Shown piece by piece: positions 5,470 through 5,633 of a stretch of DNA of 5,633 nucleotides; within the stretch, counting starts at the first letter, position 1; the number at the start of each line of letters is the position of its first letter. This stretch comes from an uncultured Comamonadaceae bacterium (lineage in GTDB: Bacteria > Pseudomonadota > Gammaproteobacteria > Burkholderiales > Burkholderiaceae), in NCBI GenBank assembly GCA_946482595.1, contig CAMLSD010000182.1, positions 1 to 5,633 of the forward strand. The letters run 5' to 3'. The position numbers were made by a program, and so were the translations under genes. A model generated the notes under the pieces. It did no database searches. It saw only the letters and a program-made list of their open reading frames with translations, and was not told where the DNA came from.

Positions 5470-5633
5470 GGCGCGGTCTGCTGCAGCAGCTGTGCCACCA
5501 CCGCGACCGCGATCACCTCGGGCTCCTTGCCCTCGATGCCGGGCACACCGATGGGGCAGGTCATGCGGTCGATCGCCGCCTGCGGCACACCGCGCTCCTG
5601 CAGCCGGTGAATGAAACGTGCGCGTTTGGTCTT
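5460..5633 (-). CDS. xdhC: XdhC-like xanthine dehydrogenase accessory protein (C-terminal part)
   Basis: Read on the minus strand, the frame is open from the window edge to TGA at 5462-5460, giving the last 57 residues. XdhC proteins bind molybdenum cofactor, help insert its sulfurated form into xanthine dehydrogenase, and act in the cytoplasm during purine breakdown. The fragment shows the family's C-terminal pattern: basic KTKRARFIHRLQERGVP, then CPIGVPGIEGKEPEVIAVAVVAQLL. CPIG, followed by a Gly-Lys-x-Pro-x-x-Ile-Ala stretch, is typical of the domain that closes XdhC/CoxI-family proteins. The gene converges on the Bug gene with 42 bases between stop codons. With so little visible, a CoxI-like or other XdhC-family maturation factor is equally possible. 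The neighbouring xdhA and xdhB genes, if present, would be outside the window. Confidence 0.78.
   Translation of the reverse strand, partial: KTKRARFIHRLQERGVPQAAIDRMTCPIGVPGIEGKEPEVIAVAVVAQLLQQTAPAG

Noticed and set aside
4379..5614. A 411-codon plus-strand frame overlapping the Bug gene
   Set aside because: It is the shifted frame of the Bug gene, Arg/Ala/Gly-rich without domains, and it runs through the end of a convergent gene.
1..5633. Mobile elements, CRISPR arrays or defence genes
   Set aside because: No transposase or integrase sequence, no repeat-spacer pattern, and no tRNA-end duplication marking an integrated island was seen.

Overview
The window is high-GC DNA that looks like a chromosome segment of a betaproteobacterium, probably of the order Burkholderiales. 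This rests on codon use, on the protein families present (a Bug/TctC-type periplasmic binding protein, a PpiD-type isomerase close to betaproteobacterial versions) and on the order HU gene, tRNA-Val, tRNA-Asp, SurA-N/parvulin isomerase, tRNA-His. From memory that order recurs in the group; no database search was run. No mobile element, CRISPR array or phage gene was seen.

Left part (1-1236): the window opens inside pgsA, which makes the precursor of phosphatidylglycerol. A stem-loop follows, then a ten-helix EamA/DMT-type transporter gene whose start codon is uncertain because no ribosome binding site is visible.

Middle part (1237-2044): a 256-base intergenic region holds a 14-bp perfect palindrome, an 11-bp-spaced direct repeat and a near-consensus sigma70 promoter. 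The promoter drives a gene for the nucleoid protein HU. tRNA-Val(UAC) begins 15 bases after the HU stop codon and tRNA-Asp(GUC) lies 24 bases further on. A strong intrinsic terminator closes the group. With no promoter visible between them, HU and the two tRNAs probably share one transcript that is cut to release the tRNAs.

Right part (2045-5633): a membrane-anchored PpiD-like periplasmic folding factor of 633 residues is followed by tRNA-His(GUG), which has its own promoter and a terminator hairpin. Next is a solitary Bug/TctC-type solute-binding protein with a Tat-like signal peptide and no permease genes beside it in the window. The window ends in the C-terminal part of a convergent xdhC-like gene on the minus strand.

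This is mostly a housekeeping region. I found no credible sign of a new biological system. The points worth a second look are the HU-tRNA transcript with a helix flanking tRNA-Val, the repeats upstream of the HU promoter, the preserved parvulin histidines in the PpiD homologue, and the unclear start of the transporter gene.
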